In this document: one piece after another, positions 1 through 8,165 of the stretch | Layout of the letters: every line of letters starts with the position of its first letter | How positions within the stretch are numbered: position 1 is the stretch's first letter | DNA from: Archangium violaceum Cb vi76 | GTDB lineage: Bacteria > Myxococcota > Myxococcia > Myxococcales > Myxococcaceae | Assembly: GCF_000733295.1 (NCBI RefSeq) | Contig: NZ_JPMI01000141.1 | Span: forward strand, 1 to 40,653 | Reading direction: 5' to 3' | DNA length: 40,653 nt | The notes under the pieces: generated by a model | What the model was told of the DNA's origin: nothing | Database searches by the model: none | What the model saw: the letters and a program-made list of their open reading frames with translations, nothing else | Position numbers and translations under genes: made by a program

Positions 1-740
1 AGGCCCGGCACCTGCACCGGCAACAAGCGGTTCGTGGTCGTGCCGTCCCCGAGCTGGCCATAGGTGTTGTAGCCCCAGGTCCACACGGTGCCGTCCTCCC
101 GGAGCGCCACCGAGTGGTAGTAGCCCGCGGAGACGGCGATGATGTTGGCCAGCCCCCTCACCCGCACGGGCGCGGAGTCTGGCGTGAGCGTTCCGCTGCC
201 GACCTGGCCATAGGTGTTGTGGCCCCAGGTCCACACGGTGCCGTCCGCCTTCAGCTCCACCGTATGGTAGAGGCCCGTGGTCGCTCTGGCGCATGTCTGG
301 GGGACGTTCTGGAAGAGCACCGTGGAGGTGGAGGTGCAGACGGTCCGGTTGCCCGCGCTGTCGATGACCATCGGCCACGCCTTCACCTCGAAAGCGTGCA
401 CGCCACAGGCGACACCGGACTGGCTGAAGAACCAGCTGCCCGAATTGCCGACGCGCTCCTCGGCCGCGTACGAGGCCCCATTGAGGAAGTACTCCAGCTT
501 CACCGCGTTGGCGCCGGTGGACACCGTCCAGTTTCCACCGCCGGCCAACTCACCCTGGTAGGAGCTGACGCCCTGGAGGGTGAGGCTGTTGACGCTCAGC
601 CCCGAGCACAGGGCCGCCTCGGAGGACCCCAGCGGCTCCTCGGAGGGAGCCCCGACGCGCTCGGGAGGGGCGCCACAGGCCATCCACAGCATCCCTCCCA
701 ACAAGGCGAGCAAGGAAGTCCGCATCAGGTCTCGCCGCAT
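1..740 (-). CDS. RCC1-repeat lipoprotein (N-terminal part, gene runs off the window)
   Basis: The frame is open from an ATG at 740 to the window edge, about 246 codons, so the C-terminus is missing. An AAGGAG ribosome site lies about 7 bases upstream. The N-terminus is a short signal peptide ending in a lipobox-like MAC at residue 22, so the product is probably a lipoprotein. Residues about 40-150 form an uncharacterised Cys-containing domain rich in Ser/Thr. After it come two RCC1-type blade units, each containing DGTVWTWG and NTYGQ, spaced exactly 50 residues. RCC1/alpha-tubulin-suppressor propellers are common in secreted myxobacterial proteins and usually mediate protein binding. More blades should follow outside the window. 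The partner and role cannot be told from sequence. The repeat family is confident; lipidation is less so, because the -3 position of the lipobox is Trp. Confidence 0.85.
   Translation of the reverse strand, partial: MRRDLMRTSLLALLGGMLWMACGAPPERVGAPSEEPLGSSEAALCSGLSVNSLTLQGVSSYQGELAGGGNWTVSTGANAVKLEYFLNGASYAAEERVGNSGSWFFSQSGVACGVHAFEVKAWPMVIDSAGNRTVCTSTSTVLFQNVPQTCARATTGLYHTVELKADGTVWTWGHNTYGQVGSGTLTPDSAPVRVRGLANIIAVSAGYYHSVALREDGTVWTWGYNTYGQLGDGTTTNRLLPVQVPG
55..246 (-). repeat. Two near-identical 42-bp copies encoding RCC1 blades
   Basis: Positions 55-96 and 205-246 are almost identical, differing by one or two bases, and lie 150 bp apart, which is one 50-residue RCC1 unit. Such DNA-level identity between blades suggests recent duplication or gene conversion of propeller units. 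Confidence 0.8.
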
Positions 741-783
741 GGCCCGCTCCTTACGAAGGGAAAGCAGTAAAACGCTTATGTTC

Positions 784-811
784 AGAATACACAGTTGAAT
801 CTCCAACGCAA
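784..811 (-). promoter_or_regulatory. Possible sigma-70-type promoter for the RCC1 lipoprotein
   Basis: On the minus strand, TTGCGT (806-811) and TATTCT (784-789) are separated by 16 bases, in a locally A/T-rich stretch about 45 bases upstream of the RCC1 gene start. The match is partial, and a myxobacterial promoter can diverge strongly from the E. coli consensus, so this is only a candidate. Confidence 0.3.
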
Positions 812-1038
812 TGAAGATGGGAAAAATGAAGCCGCGTGACGTAAACGCCACATCCGCGTCTGGTTTGGCGCCTTTCACCCCATCGGAGCGCCATCGGGAG
901 CAGAGAGGGCTGCCTCGCATGGCACCGGAGGAGACGGGACAGGAGGCCAAGAGCGGGGGCGCGCGCCGCATCCCTAATTTTCACCTGATGCCGTCTGGCC
1001 CGGCGCAGCCCGCGCCGTGCTCTCTCCGCGAGGTGGCC

Positions 1039-1113
1039 ATGGACTCGGTGGACTCCCTGCTCACGGCCGTGCGCGAGGCGCTCGCCCGGGAGCCACGCCT
1101 CGATTTGCGGTGA
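1039..1113 (+). pseudogene. Truncated BON-domain gene remnant (24 codons)
   Basis: An ATG at 1039 opens 24 codons whose product begins MDSVDSLLTAVREAL and ends in a TGA at 1111-1113. A short acidic start followed by a helix of the form LLxxVREALAREPRLD is how BON-domain proteins often begin (family knowledge). In an intact gene the beta strands of the BON fold would follow; here the frame stops and the 3' end of the neighbouring histidine kinase begins 20 bases later. I infer a 5' remnant left by a deletion or by arrival of the kinase gene. It could also be a chance open frame. Confidence 0.3.
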
Positions 1114-1133
1114 TCGGCGGTTGAGCGCTCGGG

Positions 1134-4100
1134 TCATCCAGGCCGGGCGGCCTTGAGCCGTTTCATCCACCGGTTCAACAGACCGGATGAAGTTTCCGCG
1201 TAGGCGGAGGCCGCGTGGATCCACACCTCCACCTCCGTGCCTCCCTCCGGTGCACTGCTCATCCGCAGCGCTCCACCCAGGCGCCTGGCTCGCTCGAACA
1301 TGCCCTTGATGCCGTAACGGCCCGGCTTGCCCTGGTGGTTGGCATAGAGAGGGTCCAGGCCCGTGCCGTCATCCTTCACGCACAGGCTCAAACGGTGCTC
1401 CTCATACGTCAGGGACACGGCGATGGATCGGGCCTTCGCATGGCGTACCGCGTTGGCCGCCGCCTCCCGGGCAATCATGAGCAACTCGTCGCGAACGGCG
1501 GCGCGCAGCGGCCGTTCGTCGCCGGTGACGGAGACATCGACGAGGAGCTTTCCGTCCGCCAGCTCCCACGCCGCACGAGCGAGCGCCGTGCCGAGCGGCC
1601 CGTCCGTCTCGCGCAGATCCGAGACCCGATCGCGCGCGGCGGCGATCAATCCCTCGGCCTTCACGATCGCGCGCTCCATCTCCTCGTTGAGTCTGGGTTC
1701 GGAGATTCGCCTGGCCACGCTGTCGAACTGAAGCACCAGGCCCTGCACGCCCTGGAGCAGCGTGTCGTGCAGCTCCCGGGCAATCCGCTCCCGTTCGCGG
1801 TGGCGCTCTTCCAGCCGCAGCTGGACCTGTTTCTCGATGACACGGGCCCGCATCCGGTACGCACTCCAGACGATGGCCAACAGCAAGACCACGCACGTCA
1901 CGGCGAAAGCCTTCGTCTGGACCAGGGTGGGCTCGATGGTGAAGTCCAGCGTGGCGCCGGTTTCGTCCCACACGCCGTCACCGTTGGAGGAGACCACCCG
2001 GAAACGATAGCGGCCGTGGGTGAGATGGGCGTAGGTCGCCTCGCGCACCGAGCCGCCGTCGTGCCACTCGCCGTCCACCCCCTCCAGCCGATAGCGGAAG
2101 CGGGCCCGGTCCGCCGCCGATAGCGTGACCGCGGTGTAGCGCAGCGTCACGCTGCGGGTGCCTTCTGGCAGATGCAGGCCGTCCCCGGCGAGATAGGTAC
2201 GGTCGCCAGCCCGTACGCTCTGGATCTCGGTCCGAGGTGGGCGCTCGTTCCTGGGCAACGCGGCTGGATCCAGCCACGCGACGCCGAGGTTGGTGGCGAA
2301 CCACAACCGTCCGCGCTGATCCCGCACCGCCGTGGGGACCGCGCTCGCCTGCAAGGCGATGCCGGGCAGCCCGTCGCGCCAATCGAACAGGCGATAGTTC
2401 AGCTCACTGCCGGGCTGAGAGAACATCCTTTCGATGTCGCCGGCCTTCACCTGGACCACACCCCGCCCGCCGTTCATCCACAGGTCCCCGTCCAACGACT
2501 CGACGATGCCGGTGATGAGACCGAAAGCGATGTCCTGACTTTCCAGAATCGTCGCGAAGCGCTGGCCGTCGAAACGAGCGACCCCGTTCTCGCCAGCGAC
2601 CAACAGGTTCTTGCCGGTCGCGTGAATCGAGGTAGCGCGGCCGATCGCCAACCCATCGCCTGGGCCATATCGGATCGCGTGGCCGCCGGACCACCGGACC
2701 ACTTCGTCCTCGAACGCCATCCAGACCACGTTGCCGGGACCGAGCACCATGGCGTTGGGGGCGGGGCTGTCGCCGAACCGCCTTTCGGGTTGGATACCCT
2801 CGGGTGTGATGACGAAGATCCCGAGCCCGCAGATGGACAGCCACATGCCGTCCTCGCCGTTCGGTGTGAAGGCCATCACATACGACTGAGCATTGCCGGC
2901 GGGGAGGTTGAACTTCCGCAACGTGTCGCCCAAGCGCCGGAACACCTCCCGTCCGTTGATCCACCACAGCGCACCATCGGCGGCGGTGATGGCCGAGCGG
3001 GCCGGTACCGGACCGCCGTAGGCGCGAGGTGGGCCGGAAGGGTCCACCACCAGCGCGGTCCGCCGATTGCCCACCATCACCCCGGTCCCCAGAATCGCAA
3101 GCGAGAAGCCGCCTTGAGACGCTGACGACAGCTCGGGGATGTCGTGCAAGCGCTTCTTCTGGAAGCTCGCCAGCCCGGCGTTCGTGCCCACCCACACGGT
3201 GCCCTCGGTGTCCTCGATCACCGGTACCACCACCGGGGAAGCCAGCCCATCGGGCCGCTCGAACTTCTCCAGCGGGTCCGAGGGGAGCAGGCCGCGCCCG
3301 GTAGGAATGCTGGCCGGAGAGGGCAGTCGCCAGATGCCGGCACCCCAGACGGTGAGCCAGAGGCTACCGTCGCGGGCGAACAGCATCTGCTTGGCCCGTA
3401 GGAAAGCAGGCGCGCCCGTCGTCGAAGATGAGCCTGACGTCCGCGGAGCCGCTGAAGATGCGAGTGCGGTGCTCGGAGGAACGGACCGGACATGCTCCGG
3501 CAGAGGACGCGTCCCTTGGAGCTCCTCGCTCAGCCAGAGCCGGCCTTCGGCGTCCTCCGCGAGCACGGCATCCCGGGAGATCGTTTCTCCCGTATCCTGG
3601 AACCGCCGCTCCCCCGGACGGAGGAAGACCAGCCGGTGTGGCGTGCAGACCCAAAGCACGCCGCGCCGATCGACATAGACATATTCCGCGGCGCCATCGT
3701 CGTAGCCCCATTCCCGGCCCACGACCTGCCATTGCCCCGCCTCATACCTGGCCAACCCACCCGCGGCGGCGGCCCAGAGCGCACCGTCCGGGGTGCCAGC
3801 GAACCTCAGCACGCGGCCGGGCGGAATCCCCTCGTGGGGACCGAAGACGGTGGAGCGGCCATCACGCAGTCGTGCCACACCTCCGGTGTAGAAGCCCAGC
3901 CAGATGTCGCCGTTGGGCAGCACCTTCAGCGCGTTGATATTGGAGGAGGGCAGCCGCTGCCCATCCCGCAGCGGATAGCGGTCGAAGCGGACCCCATCGA
4001 ACCGATAGAGGCCCACGCCCGTGCCGAGCCAGAGGTAGCCCGTGGGTGCCTGCTCCAGCGTCCAGATGTCGGCGGGCGCGCCGTCAGTCACCGAGAACGG

Positions 4101-4202
4101 GGTGTAGGCGTAATGGTCGAGGGATGTGGCCGCGGCGTCGCAGGGGCTCAGCGAAGCGGCCAGTGCGAGCAGGAGGGAGATGAAGGACGACCGGGGGCAC
4201 AT
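1134..4202 (-). CDS. Beta-propeller (Reg_prop) sensor histidine kinase
   Basis: A 1022-residue hybrid sensor of the Reg_prop/Y_Y_Y/HisKA_3 type. The start at 4202 is preferred over an in-frame ATG at 4253 because it opens directly into a signal peptide (MCPRSSFISLLLALAASL). Residues about 30-660 are periplasmic propeller repeats with recurring W(L/V)G and DGxLWxx patterns. A Y_Y_Y domain spans about 680-755, and one membrane helix lies near 764-782. The dimerisation helix carries the phospho-accepting His812 in RELHDTLLQG, and a HATPase domain ends the protein (N-box EAAANAVRHA, G-box GYGIKGM-like RYGIKGM). It should sense an extracytoplasmic ligand and phosphorylate a NarL/LuxR-type regulator, but none is encoded beside it, so it is orphan in this window. 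A short stretch near 3408-3485 appears to be read in the wrong frame (see findings). It lies 143 bp downstream of exoI on the same strand. Confidence 0.9.
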   Translation of the reverse strand: MCPRSSFISLLLALAASLSPCDAAATSLDHYAYTPFSVTDGAPADIWTLEQAPTGYLWLGTGVGLYRFDGVRFDRYPLRDGQRLPSSNINALKVLPNGDIWLGFYTGGVARLRDGRSTVFGPHEGIPPGRVLRFAGTPDGALWAAAAGGLARYEAGQWQVVGREWGYDDGAAEYVYVDRRGVLWVCTPHRLVFLRPGERRFQDTGETISRDAVLAEDAEGRLWLSEELQGTRPLPEHVRSVPPSTALASSAAPRTSGSSSTTGAPAFLRAKQMLFARDGSLWLTVWGAGIWRLPSPASIPTGRGLLPSDPLEKFERPDGLASPVVVPVIEDTEGTVWVGTNAGLASFQKKRLHDIPELSSASQGGFSLAILGTGVMVGNRRTALVVDPSGPPRAYGGPVPARSAITAADGALWWINGREVFRRLGDTLRKFNLPAGNAQSYVMAFTPNGEDGMWLSICGLGIFVITPEGIQPERRFGDSPAPNAMVLGPGNVVWMAFEDEVVRWSGGHAIRYGPGDGLAIGRATSIHATGKNLLVAGENGVARFDGQRFATILESQDIAFGLITGIVESLDGDLWMNGGRGVVQVKAGDIERMFSQPGSELNYRLFDWRDGLPGIALQASAVPTAVRDQRGRLWFATNLGVAWLDPAALPRNERPPRTEIQSVRAGDRTYLAGDGLHLPEGTRSVTLRYTAVTLSAADRARFRYRLEGVDGEWHDGGSVREATYAHLTHGRYRFRVVSSNGDGVWDETGATLDFTIEPTLVQTKAFAVTCVVLLLAIVWSAYRMRARVIEKQVQLRLEERHRERERIARELHDTLLQGVQGLVLQFDSVARRISEPRLNEEMERAIVKAEGLIAAARDRVSDLRETDGPLGTALARAAWELADGKLLVDVSVTGDERPLRAAVRDELLMIAREAAANAVRHAKARSIAVSLTYEEHRLSLCVKDDGTGLDPLYANHQGKPGRYGIKGMFERARRLGGALRMSSAPEGGTEVEVWIHAASAYAETSSGLLNRWMKRLKAARPG

Positions 4203-4345
4203 GGAGTCTCGGGCAGCCGGCCAAGTATGACCGATCGCGCACGATGCTTCCATTCAGGAGAGGCCCGGCCCCCCTGGGTGGACCGGCGAAGTGGTCGTGG
4301 CGCCTGTCCGCCCGGCTGCCACGCGATGAGGAATTCGGAGCGGGC

Positions 4346-5557
4346 TCAACCGCGGACCGCGGAGAGCCTGCGCCTCAACCGGCGCACCCGCTCGACCATG
4401 TCCTGGGGCATCACGCGCTTGGCCACCTCTCGCACCTGCTTCATGGCCTCCTCGCGCCGCACCAGCCACTCCCCTCCCCCACCCGGCGACAGCACACGCA
4501 TCGACACCGTGCGCCGCTGCTGCGTCGTCCAGTCGGACTTGTAGGACTCGGTGCCGCGCAGGAAGTCGTACTCGCGGAGCCCCGCTTCGATGGCGTCCTT
4601 GAACGTCTCGCCCACCAACACCAGGCCCACGCTCCGGTTGCGCCACGCCGGGTCATAGCCGGACTGGAAGTAGATGAACGTGTCCCGGTGCAGGATGCCG
4701 TACACCGAGGCCACCGCCTGGCCTCCCACCTTCATCGTGTACAGGCGCAGCCGGCCCCGCTCCGCGAGCAGCTGCGTCGCGTCGCGGTGGAAGGACTCCA
4801 CGCCCTTCCCACGAATGCCCTGCGAGCCTCCGTCCGACTCCCACCGCGCCGAGTGCAGCCGGAAGAAGTCCGTCAGCGGCCCCGCCAGCGCCCCTGGCGC
4901 CTCCGTCTTCTCGATGCGGTAGCCCTCCTGCTTCTCCAGCCACTTCTTGCGCCGCAGGTAGTTGTCCCGCCGGCTCGCCCGCTTCAGGAAACCGTCGAAG
5001 GACTCGCCCTTCGCCAGAGGCTCGTACGGGCACACGTACCGCGTGGACATCCGCAGGTCCGCCCGGTACTTCTCGAACGTCTCCCGCAGCACCCGCACCG
5101 TCACCGAGTCCTCACGCAGGTCCGTCAGGTCCAGCACGTCCCACTGATCCCTCAGCTCCCACAGGGCCTCGGCGAAGACGCGCGCCACTTCCTCCTCGCG
5201 GCCCCTCCGCGCGACCACGTCCAGGTAGTCGCTCCCCACGTGCGTCTCGCCCAGGAACGCCAGCCGCCTCACCGGCCTCCCGAGCACCCAGTGGAACTCG
5301 AAGCCCAGCGGCATCAGCCCCACCAGCGCCCCCGTCCGATCCTTCGCCTGCAACACGAAGGGCTTGCGCTCCGCGCCGATCCGCCGGCACCACGGATACA
5401 GCCACTCCCATGCGTTGAACGGACCCGCGTTGCTCGCGTCGAGCAGCTCGCTCCACTCGTTCCTCAGCCCCGCGAGCTGGGACAGTTCCCGGACGGTGCC
5501 TACCTCCAGCCACTGCGCGGGGCTCGGAGTGGGTGACAGTTCCGCTTCGTGGATCAC
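4346..5557 (-). CDS. exoI: ExoI-like FemAB/GNAT-type transferase
   Basis: A 403-residue cytoplasmic protein of the FemAB/CelD (Acetyltransf_6, BioF2-like) superfamily: two tandem GNAT-like halves, with the conserved second half reading LHSARWESDG, GxxVASVYGILHRDTFIYFQSGYDP and LREYDFLRGTESYKSDW. The start is a GTG at 5557 preceded by GAGGT about 8 bases upstream; the frame stays open further upstream, but that stretch is antisense to exoH and a REP-like hairpin. Family members transfer acyl groups, or amino acids from tRNA, to amino sugars or peptidoglycan. In M. xanthus the corresponding gene lies in the exo operon needed for the spore-coat glycan. Here it is the third gene of exoG-exoH-exoI, so modification of an amino sugar made by the aminotransferase ExoH is a reasonable inference. 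Acyl or glycyl donor not determined. Confidence 0.78.
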   Translation of the reverse strand: MIHEAELSPTPSPAQWLEVGTVRELSQLAGLRNEWSELLDASNAGPFNAWEWLYPWCRRIGAERKPFVLQAKDRTGALVGLMPLGFEFHWVLGRPVRRLAFLGETHVGSDYLDVVARRGREEEVARVFAEALWELRDQWDVLDLTDLREDSVTVRVLRETFEKYRADLRMSTRYVCPYEPLAKGESFDGFLKRASRRDNYLRRKKWLEKQEGYRIEKTEAPGALAGPLTDFFRLHSARWESDGGSQGIRGKGVESFHRDATQLLAERGRLRLYTMKVGGQAVASVYGILHRDTFIYFQSGYDPAWRNRSVGLVLVGETFKDAIEAGLREYDFLRGTESYKSDWTTQQRRTVSMRVLSPGGGGEWLVRREEAMKQVREVAKRVMPQDMVERVRRLRRRLSAVRG

Positions 5558-5594
5558 GGTGTTGACCTCGTGGCTCGAAATACCCTCACCCCGA

Positions 5595-5616
5595 CCCTCT
5601 CCCGGGGGGGAGAGGG
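5595..5616. repeat. REP-like hairpin between exoH and exoI
   Basis: CCCTCTCCC (5595-5603) and GGGAGAGGG (5608-5616) form a 9-bp stem with a short G loop, preceded by ACCCTCACCCCGA. Related elements occur at 33631-33663 and 37719-37781, always between genes. It could also act as a weak attenuator inside the exoG-I operon. Confidence 0.6.
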
Positions 5617-5664
5617 AAGGGATGGAACTCGGGGCTTTTGGAATGATGTGGCGGGTGGCGGGGA

Positions 5665-6840
5665 TCAACCCGCGTGCTTGCGGGTGCGCCGGTCCTGCGT
5701 CAGCGCGCCCCGCACCACCAGCGCCACCTCCGCCATCACCTCCGGCGAGAGATCCTGGTGGCACGGAATCTCCACGATGCTCCGCCTCGACTGCATCACC
5801 TCGGGGAAGGCCGAGGCGTCGCACGCCGGGTGCATGTGCCTCCAGAAGTCGATGGCCTCGATCCCCCGCGCGTGCAGCCTCGCCAGCACCTCCGCCTTGT
5901 CCTCCACCACCAGCGGGTAGAAGAGCGGGCTCACCCCCGCCGGCAACTGGTTGAACAGCGGCGGAGACACGTCCCTCAGCCGTCCCAGCAGGAAGAAGTA
6001 GTTGCGCCTCCTCCGCTCGACGATCGCCTCCAGGTCCTGCGCCTGGGCGATCCGCCTGGCGAACGGGCTCATCCCCAGGTCCACGTGCCGCCTGTCGAAG
6101 TGCTGCGTGCCCGTGGCCACCCGCTGGATGTCCGCCGCCTTCACCGCTCCCTTGCCCAGGCTCCGGATGAAGCCGCGCAGCCCGCGCCCGAACCGGCCCC
6201 CTCGCAGCTCCAGGTTCTGCAGCAGCGCGGAGAGCGTGTGGCTCAGCGTGGACGTGATGGGCGGCGTGGGCGGCTCGGGCAGGCTGTACTGCCTCGGGCC
6301 GTTGACGACGAGCGCCCCGCCATGCGGCAACGGCAGCGTCTTGTACAGGCAGAAGATGCCAATGTCCCCCGTCGTCCCCAACGGCACCGAGCCGTCCGCG
6401 CTCAGCAGCGACAGCGCGCAGTCCTCGATGAGCGGCAGGCCGTGCTTGTCCGCGATCCGCCGCATCTCCTCGGCCGGGCCGGGGAAGCCCGCGTAGTGCG
6501 TGAGGTAGAGCGCCTTCGTGTTCGGCCCGATGCGCCGCTCCACGTCCTCCACGTCCACGTCCCACCGGCTGCCCACCCGGTAGAAGCGCGGCGTGGCTCC
6601 CGCGTCCGCCACCGCCTCCACCTCCACACCGTGGTGGTAGGCCGGCATCAACACCTCGCCCTTGTCCAACCCCAGCATCTTCACCGTCAGCCACACGGCG
6701 TTGCGGGCGAAGTAGAACCAGCGGACGTTGGGCGCGCTGAAGGGCATGAAGCCGCTCGGCTCACCGCGGCCCAGCAACATGCCCGGCCACAACGTCGGCA
6801 GGGCGGGAACGAACAACCGCGTATTCTTCAGCGCTTCCAT
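5665..6840 (-). CDS. exoH: ExoH-like DegT/DnrJ/EryC1/StrS aminotransferase
   Basis: A 391-residue PLP-dependent sugar aminotransferase. The start at 6840 overlaps the end of exoG by 13 bp, which indicates translational coupling; GGGAGG lies upstream. Residues that can be read: the substrate/PLP loop at RNAVW (46-50), Asp140 in LIEDCA that would pair with the pyridine nitrogen, and Lys167 in CLYKTLPLPHGG as the Schiff-base lysine. The family converts keto-sugar nucleotides to amino sugars, or in some branches has other roles. In the M. xanthus exo cluster the equivalent gene is required for the spore coat glycan, which contains N-acetylgalactosamine. The two neighbouring FemAB/GNAT-like proteins may acylate its product. 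The family is confident; the exact sugar is unknown. Confidence 0.85.
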   Translation of the reverse strand: MEALKNTRLFVPALPTLWPGMLLGRGEPSGFMPFSAPNVRWFYFARNAVWLTVKMLGLDKGEVLMPAYHHGVEVEAVADAGATPRFYRVGSRWDVDVEDVERRIGPNTKALYLTHYAGFPGPAEEMRRIADKHGLPLIEDCALSLLSADGSVPLGTTGDIGIFCLYKTLPLPHGGALVVNGPRQYSLPEPPTPPITSTLSHTLSALLQNLELRGGRFGRGLRGFIRSLGKGAVKAADIQRVATGTQHFDRRHVDLGMSPFARRIAQAQDLEAIVERRRRNYFFLLGRLRDVSPPLFNQLPAGVSPLFYPLVVEDKAEVLARLHARGIEAIDFWRHMHPACDASAFPEVMQSRRSIVEIPCHQDLSPEVMAEVALVVRGALTQDRRTRKHAG

Positions 6841-7946
6841 TTCGCCACCACCTCCCTGGCCACCGGGGCCCAGCGGAACTTCGCCGCGCACATGGCGCGG
6901 CCCAATGCCGTATCGTTGAAGACGTAGAGCCACGTGTGGCGGCGCGCCTTGTCCGTCCAGTCGCGCTTCCACACCATGTCCGGCCCCAGGAAGTCGAACT
7001 CGCGCAGGCCCCGCGACATGCAGTCACGCAGCACGTCCTCCATGAGGAGCTGGCCCGGGCTGCAGTCTCCCAGCGACTCGTCGTAGCCAGGCTTGAGCAG
7101 GAAATAGCGCCCGCCGTACTCCAGCGCGTACTGGAAGGCCACCGCCCGCCCGTCCAGCCGCATGTAGTAGAGCGCCAGCCGGCCGGCATACCCCGCCGTG
7201 CGCGCCAGCTCCGAGTAGAAGCCCCGCGTCCGCGCGTCCTGCGCCATCGCCGTCCCGCGCCGGCCCTTCCAGCCGCTCGCCTCCAGCGCGAAGCCCTCCT
7301 CCAGCTTCGCCTCCAGCTCCAGCCCGCCTTCCACCCGCTCCACCGTGACGCGGCCCTTCTCCTCCAGCTTGCGGCGCCGGCGGCGGCAGTTGGCCTTGAA
7401 CTTGGACTGCAACGTCTGCTGGTACGCCTCCCACGAGCCCGGCAGCGGGATGTAGGGCGACTGCAGCGACTCCCACGTCCCCACCGACAGCCCCGCAGCC
7501 CTCGCCGCCTCGTACAGCGGCCAGCCGGCCCCACCCTCGGGCACGTCCGTGAGCAGCAGCACGTCCCAGCTCTTGTCCGCGCGCAGGTGCGAGAGGAATG
7601 CCTCCGCGGCCACCCCGGGCTCGCGCGCCACCACGTCGAAGCGGCACGAGTGGGCATTGGCCGCGGCGCTCAACTGCCGCACCGGCACCCCATACATCGA
7701 CACCCGCCCCTCCATCAGCGGCAGCACGGCGCTCAGCCGCCCCGCCTCGTCGCGCAGCGTCAGCACGCGCAGCCGCGACTCCGGGGCGAAGTTGTCCACC
7801 CATACCCGGATGAACTCGTGACGATAGAAGGGCTCGTCGGCCGTGGACTCCACGAGCGCGTTCCACTCGGGCTCGAGCGCCATGAAGGCGGTCCGATCCT
7901 GCACCTCGATGACACCCGGTGCGGGGGAGAGCTGTCTGGCTTCCAT
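6828..7946 (-). CDS. exoG: ExoG-like FemAB/GNAT-type transferase
   Basis: A 372-residue protein of the same CelD/FemAB-like family as exoI but clearly diverged. The start at 7946 (MEARQLSPAPG) is chosen because upstream codons look non-coding; AGGAG lies about 14 bases away, rather far. The N-terminal half has the EWNALVE and FYRHEFIRVW motifs. The C-terminal half has GxAVAFQYALEYGGRYFLLKPGYD and LREFDFLGPDMVWKRDW, the family's hallmark stretch, and a very basic patch CRRRRRKLEEKGRV sits between them. It opens the exoG-exoH-exoI transcription unit. This unit is separated from exoF by four plus-strand genes, so it presumably needs its own promoter in 7947-8165, although I could not identify one. 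The function inferred is acylation or amino-acid transfer to an amino sugar of the spore glycan. Confidence 0.78.
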   Translation of the reverse strand: MEARQLSPAPGVIEVQDRTAFMALEPEWNALVESTADEPFYRHEFIRVWVDNFAPESRLRVLTLRDEAGRLSAVLPLMEGRVSMYGVPVRQLSAAANAHSCRFDVVAREPGVAAEAFLSHLRADKSWDVLLLTDVPEGGAGWPLYEAARAAGLSVGTWESLQSPYIPLPGSWEAYQQTLQSKFKANCRRRRRKLEEKGRVTVERVEGGLELEAKLEEGFALEASGWKGRRGTAMAQDARTRGFYSELARTAGYAGRLALYYMRLDGRAVAFQYALEYGGRYFLLKPGYDESLGDCSPGQLLMEDVLRDCMSRGLREFDFLGPDMVWKRDWTDKARRHTWLYVFNDTALGRAMCAAKFRWAPVAREVVAKWKR

Positions 7947-8102
7947 GTGAATGTGTCCGGCTCCTGACGGCGCGGAACCTCCAGGGGTCCGCGTGCGCCG
8001 GAAGGTGGTAACGGACGCGCCCGCCCACAACCCACGCGGGGCATTTCCGTCCAGCTCCACGCAGGGGGGACTCCCGAGTCCAGGCGGGGATTTGTCAGCA
8101 AG

Positions 8103-8118
8103 TCGACCATCCGGTCGA
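8103..8118. promoter_or_regulatory. Inverted repeat upstream of the first FAD oxidoreductase
   Basis: TCGACC-ATCC-GGTCGA is a perfect 6-bp inverted repeat with a 4-base spacer, about 48 bases upstream of the first oxidoreductase start and in the shared region between it and exoG. Such a site could be an operator for a TetR-type repressor. The second tandem copy keeps the adjacent GTCGCCTAC block but not the palindrome. No regulator gene is adjacent. Confidence 0.35.
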
Positions 8119-8165
8119 TGTCGCCTACTCTCCGGGTCCTTTCATACACACACACCGAGTCACGC

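Larger units (their letters stand above)
741..1133. other. 393-bp intergenic region
   Basis: The RCC1-side half is A/T-rich and holds a candidate promoter. The half next to the histidine kinase holds a short BON-like coding remnant ending at 1113. The remainder has codon-like composition but no convincing start and no recognisable product. A 100-codon plus-strand frame from 811 includes the remnant, but its first 76 codons look like non-coding sequence. Confidence 0.5.

Noticed and set aside
4346-6694. Long exoI reading starting upstream at 6694
   Set aside because: The upstream part is antisense-like composition overlapping exoH in another frame and crosses the REP-like hairpin; a GTG start with a ribosome site at 5557 gives a normal family length.
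5674-6927. Plus-strand open frame antisense to exoH
   Set aside because: Shadow of the aminotransferase, which has all key residues.
8092-8120. TTGTCA as a -35 box for the first FAD oxidoreductase
   Set aside because: No acceptable -10 box at 16-18 bases.
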